Source of the DNA: Endothia cerciana
Taxonomy: Eukaryota > Ascomycota > Sordariomycetes > Diaporthales > Cryphonectriaceae
DNA length: 10,716 bases
Assembly (NCBI GenBank): GCA_026119935.1
Contig: JALRMH010000143.1
Span: forward strand, 1-10,716
Direction of reading: 5' to 3'
Under the pieces are notes generated by a model, which saw only the letters and a list, made by a program, of their open reading frames with translations, had not been told where the DNA came from and did not search any database. Positions 8,101 through 10,716 of this stretch are shown in pieces (position 1 is the stretch's first letter; every line of letters starts with the position of its first letter). The position numbers were made by a program, and so were the translations under genes.

Positions 8101-9100
8101 AATATATTGAAAAGGCCTTTCTAGTAGTAATCTGATTAAAGCTAGGCTTAGCAGGAGGGGTCTTATAGAAGGGCAAATTCTTTAAGAGAAGCCTAGATGC
8201 TTAGAAGCGCGATAGTAGTGTTAAAGGGTTTGCAAAGCTGCAGATCTCAGACAGAGCTAAGAAGGCCTAGGTTAACCCGACGAACTTCTAGCTTAGCTCT
8301 ATAGAGGCAGTTAATTTCGCACTACAGGCAGCTGATTAAATGCGCTGCTCGCTACTACCTATACTACCTAGCTCTATAGCAGTAGAGCAGCATATACCCT
8401 TACCTACCCTAGTGCTTGAGAGTATAAGAACGCTGTCACTTAAAAGGCCTAGCCTGAGCTTTGCAAAAGGCACGATGTAGATTGAGATTGCAAGAAAGGG
8501 CTATATTACTATGCTGCTCTCTGCATCGCCTATCTACTCTCCTAGGGGCTCTGATTAAGGCGCAGCATCTCTGCAGGGCTCCTCTCCGAGGGGCTCTCTT
8601 ATAGATTTCGAGATAATGCCAGGCATTAATGCGATAATCTCTCTGCCTAGGCCCTCTTAGCAGCCGGAAAGAATACTGCGATCCTTCAGCAGCAAAGACA
8701 TAGCCTAGCAGGCGATCGTAAAATCTATATCTTAGATAAGTCTTAGACAGAAGCTACTGTTAAGGACCTCAAGTTTAAGGAGTAATATGTTTATAGCAAG
8801 CTGCGCCTTGACAGAAGCTTTATAAGAGTGATCAGAATAGGGCTACTACCTACTGTTCCCTATACTTATCGCGAACCTATCTCGGCAGCTTATGCCGACT
8901 TATAAAGCTGGTTTTAAAGGATAGCAGAGAGTGCTGGATAGGCCTGTAAAGAAGGAGAGCACTAATCAGGGCTAGGAAGTGAGGGCAGAGAGGGCTTAGA
9001 GGTAGGAGGCGAGCAGGCCTGCTTAAGTACTAAAGTCTAGAAGATAGTAGAGAGGAAAGGAGAATAAAAAAACAAGATTAGTTATAATTAAATAGGATAG

Positions 9101-9562
9101 TAGAAGGGAGAGACTACCTAGCAAGGGGGGCAGAGGTATAACAGGTATAGAGATATAGTATTGTTTTTTCTTCTTCTCTTACTTTAAAAAGAGCATTTCT
9201 ATATTATAGCTCTAATTATCACTAACCTAACTCTAGTAAGCTATTAATATAGCTAGATTCTTATAAATATAGCCCTGTTCTTCTTGCTTGACTTAATAAT
9301 ATATAACTACTTCTTAGTTAAAGTGTGACAGTAAGAGGGAGAGACTACCTAGTAAAAAGGGCAAAGGTATAGCAAGTATAGAGATGCAATATTATTTTTT
9401 CTTCTTCTCTTACTTTAAAAGGAGCATTTCTATATTATAGCTCTGATTATCACTAACCTAGCTCTAGCAAGCTGTTAATACAGCTAGATTTTTATAAATA
9501 TAGCCCTGTTCTTCTTACTTGACTTAATATATAACTACTCTTTAGTCAAGGTATCCTGCAGC
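9101..9562. repeat. Tandem duplication, 231-bp unit, two copies
   Basis: The block starting 'gggagagactacctag' (9106 and 9337) recurs at 231 bp and runs through 'agccctgttcttcttgcttg' (9271 and 9502). The copies differ chiefly by transitions. 231 is 77 codons, and the minus-strand reading stays in phase through both copies. Confidence 0.9.
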
Positions 9563-9711
9563 TCTACTAGCTATAAGTTTAGAGTGTATTTCCACTCTTT
9601 AGTTAAAGTCTTCTGCAGCTCTGCTAGCTGTAGGTTTAAGGTGTATTTCTACCTTTTAGTTAAGGTCTCCTGCAGCTCTGCTAGCTGCGAATTTTAAGTG
9701 TATTTCTGCTT
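9541..9711 (-). repeat. Three 57-bp coding repeats
   Basis: 'tttagt(c/t)aa...ctgcagctctgctagct' begins at 9541, 9598 and 9655, exactly 57 bp apart. It encodes the 19-codon module on the minus strand. Confidence 0.92.
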
Positions 9712-9795
9712 CCTAGCTCTGATCAGCTATTAGTACAGCTAGCCTTATATAAATATAGCCCTGTTCTTCTTGCTTGACTTAATATATAACCACTC

Positions 9796-9909
9796 CTTAG
9801 TCAAGGTGTCCTGCAGCTCTGCTAGCTATAGGTTTAGAGTGCATTTCTACTTTTTAGTCAAGGTCTTCTGCAGCTCTGCTAACTGCGAATTTTAAGTGTA
9901 TTTCTGCTC
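9796..9909 (-). repeat. Two 57-bp coding repeats
   Basis: Same module as at 9541, starting at 9796 and 9853, exactly 57 bp apart. The first keeps an intact TGG at 9790-9792 on its anchor side. Confidence 0.92.
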
Positions 9910-9991
9910 TCTTGCTCTAATCAGCTGTTAATATAGCTAGACTTATATAAATATAGCCCTGTTCTTCTTGCTTAACTTAATGTATAACTAT

Positions 9992-10050
9992 CTTAGTTAA
10001 GATCTCCTGCAGCTTTATCAGCTATAAGTTTAGAAAGTATTTCTATTTAC
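9992..10050 (-). repeat. Single 57-bp coding repeat with 2-bp deletion nearby
   Basis: The last and most decayed module. The interval to the previous module start (9853) is 139 bp instead of the 141 bp predicted by one module plus one anchor, a 2-bp deletion at the 'aactatcttag' junction that shifts the minus-strand frame. Confidence 0.85.
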
Positions 10051-10135
10051 TAGCTCTAATTAGCTGTAAGTAAAGCTAGATTTATATAAATATAGCTCTG
10101 TTCTTCTTGCTTGACTTAATATATATATTAGATAA

Positions 10136-10716
10136 AAAATAAAAATTATAAAATAAAGAGTTTATCTAGCTAAATTTTATAAGAATTACAGAGTACAAAC
10201 TCTATATATAAATATAAATAAAAGCTATATATAAAGCTAAGTCTTATAAAGTAAAGCATTTAATATCTATTTACTTTCTTTTTATACTTTTTCTTACTAT
10301 TTTATATAGTGTTTAAGCTTATTAATATAATCTTTGCCTTATTATTTAAGAGCTTTAATATAAATAAAAAATAATAATAAAAAGAAAGAGATTAAAGAAG
10401 TAGAAGAAGATAAGGGTTATACTAAGCAGAAAGTAGTAACTTTTTTATATATTATTAAAAAGAAAATAATAATAATACAGCTTTTAATAAATATTTGAAT
10501 ATTATATATATTAAAAGCTTTTATTAAAGCTTGCTAAGTAGAAATAAAAATAGAGTAATATATATTTAGCTTTTAAATAAATAAAGATATTCTCTTTTTA
10601 AGTACTTTTATTATTTTTTTATTTTAGTTAATTATACTGCTTTTTCAACTTCTTAAAGCTATAACTTTAATCTTTATAATTATTATTGTAATCTTTTTGC
10701 TTAACTTAATATAGAT
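10136..10716. other. Very AT-rich tract without a recognisable gene
   Basis: This is the most AT-rich part of the window, with runs of A, T and taa/tat words. No gene, tRNA or rRNA was recognised. The last 25 or so bases (ctttttgcttaacttaatata) resemble the 'cttgcttgacttaatata' end of the anchor module at 9290, 9770 and 10110, so another decayed copy of the repeat-protein array may begin at the right edge. Confidence 0.5.
10479..10519. repeat. Inverted repeat, 11-bp perfect arms
   Basis: agcttttaata (10479-10489) and tattaaaagct (10509-10519) are exact reverse complements around a 19-bp loop that itself contains aatatttgaatatt. In DNA this AT-rich it may be chance; it is not followed by anything that would make it a bacterial-type terminator. 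Confidence 0.6.

Larger units (their letters stand above)
5643..8840 (+). pseudogene. Large decayed gene with Ulp1/C48-type cysteine protease domain
   Basis: One plus-strand frame (codons starting at 0 mod 3) reads as protein for about 1,065 codons without a needed frameshift. It is broken by roughly 75 stops, nearly all TAA/TAG. This number is not below chance for the composition, so the case rests on the domain. At 7770-7772 is TAC, where a His codon CAC would give TAC by one C-to-T change; TAG (7773), expected Trp, follows. GAT TCC (Asp-Ser) is at 7821, CAA (Gln) at 7950 and AGC TGC GGC (Ser-Cys-Gly) at 7965-7973. Spacings are His-Asp 17, Asp-Cys 49 and Gln-Cys 6 codons, the same as His514, Asp531, Gln574 and Cys580 of yeast Ulp1. 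Ulp1 proteases cleave SUMO-like proteins, and such domains are also carried by some DNA transposons (certain MULEs, KDZ-type elements). The 700-codon N-terminal part (5850-6480 reads best) and the Ser/Pro-rich C-terminal part (SPRGS at 8538 and 8583) are unrecognised. Start and end are uncertain; reading may go on to about 9150. Confidence 0.62.
9100..10135 (-). pseudogene. Decayed repeat-protein gene with 19-codon and 28-codon modules
   Basis: Read on the minus strand with codon first bases at 0 mod 3, 9100 to about 9990 gives a single repetitive protein frame; above that a 2-bp deletion near 9990 shifts phase. A 28-codon anchor (…KSSKKNRAIFI…LYQQL…) recurs five times, its agccct word at 9271, 9502, 9757, 9955 and 10094. 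Between anchors lie 19-codon modules like TLTKEWKYTLNLQLAELQ: three copies (9541-9711), two (9796-9909) and one (9992-10050). Stops number about 26 in 295 codons. Sister units show the source codon: TGG (9792, 9594) where others have TAG, and CAG where others have TAG in NLQL and in LYQQL. The 19-codon module, with leucines at LQLAELQ, could form coiled coil or helical repeats. The C-terminal part, in the two 231-bp units, carries a basic SKRRRK cluster. Family unknown. It converges on the protease pseudogene. Confidence 0.7.

Noticed and set aside
5643..8840. Taking the absence of frameshifts or the number of stops as proof of a gene.
   Set aside because: About 75 stops in 1,065 codons is near the chance value for this composition; only the protease motif spacing and protein-like stretches support the call.
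9240..10110. Repeated TATATAAATATAG words looking like TATA boxes of tandem promoters.
   Set aside because: They lie inside the anchor module, whose spacing and codon phase are explained by a minus-strand protein repeat; no other promoter signal accompanies them.
10140..10260. tRNA-like fold around gagtttatctagc...acaaactc.
   Set aside because: No cloverleaf with a conserved T-loop (GTTCRA) or D-loop could be drawn; only a short inverted repeat is present.

Overview
The window looks like a silent, AT-rich repeat compartment of a filamentous ascomycete (Pezizomycotina) genome. I found no intact gene. Recognisable coding stretches are full of TAA/TAG codons where Gln or Trp is expected. Related repeat copies differ almost entirely by C-to-T / G-to-A transitions. 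This is the signature of repeat-induced point mutation (RIP), a fungal defence that mutates duplicated DNA, mainly at CpA. The organism call is inference from this pattern plus the protein families that can still be read.

Layout. (1) 61-1307: tandem array of 132-bp units containing an inner block of 111-bp units. (2) 1308-1562: a 255-bp spacer (A1) with a nearly open minus-strand frame. (3) 1563-1850: more array. (4) 1847-3992: a short LTR retrotransposon inserted in the array, with two roughly 225-bp LTRs, a decayed gag-like gene ending in a zinc knuckle, a polypurine tract, and no room for pol. (5) 3993-4267: the array resumes. (6) 4268-4760: a second, longer spacer (A2). (7) 4766-5475: a regular 131-bp array. 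(8) About 5640-8840: a large decayed plus-strand reading frame whose middle-to-late part carries a Ulp1/C48-type cysteine protease signature, with active-site spacing as in yeast Ulp1. (9) About 9100-10135: a minus-strand decayed gene made of in-frame tandem repeats, with a 28-codon anchor module separated by three, two and then one copies of a 19-codon module. (10) 10136-10716: very AT-rich sequence with no gene I can support.

How the parts relate. The LTR element is a late nested insertion into the left array, because array sequence matches on both sides and a 5-bp target duplication can be proposed. The protease gene and the repeat-protein gene converge at about 9100 and may belong to one large element bordered by its own tandem repeats. 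That is inference, since no terminal inverted repeats were identified. Two points stand out: the protease geometry surviving inside a stop-riddled frame, and the stepwise 3-2-1 coding repeat, in which sister units still show the original Gln or Trp codon beside its TAG or TAA derivative.
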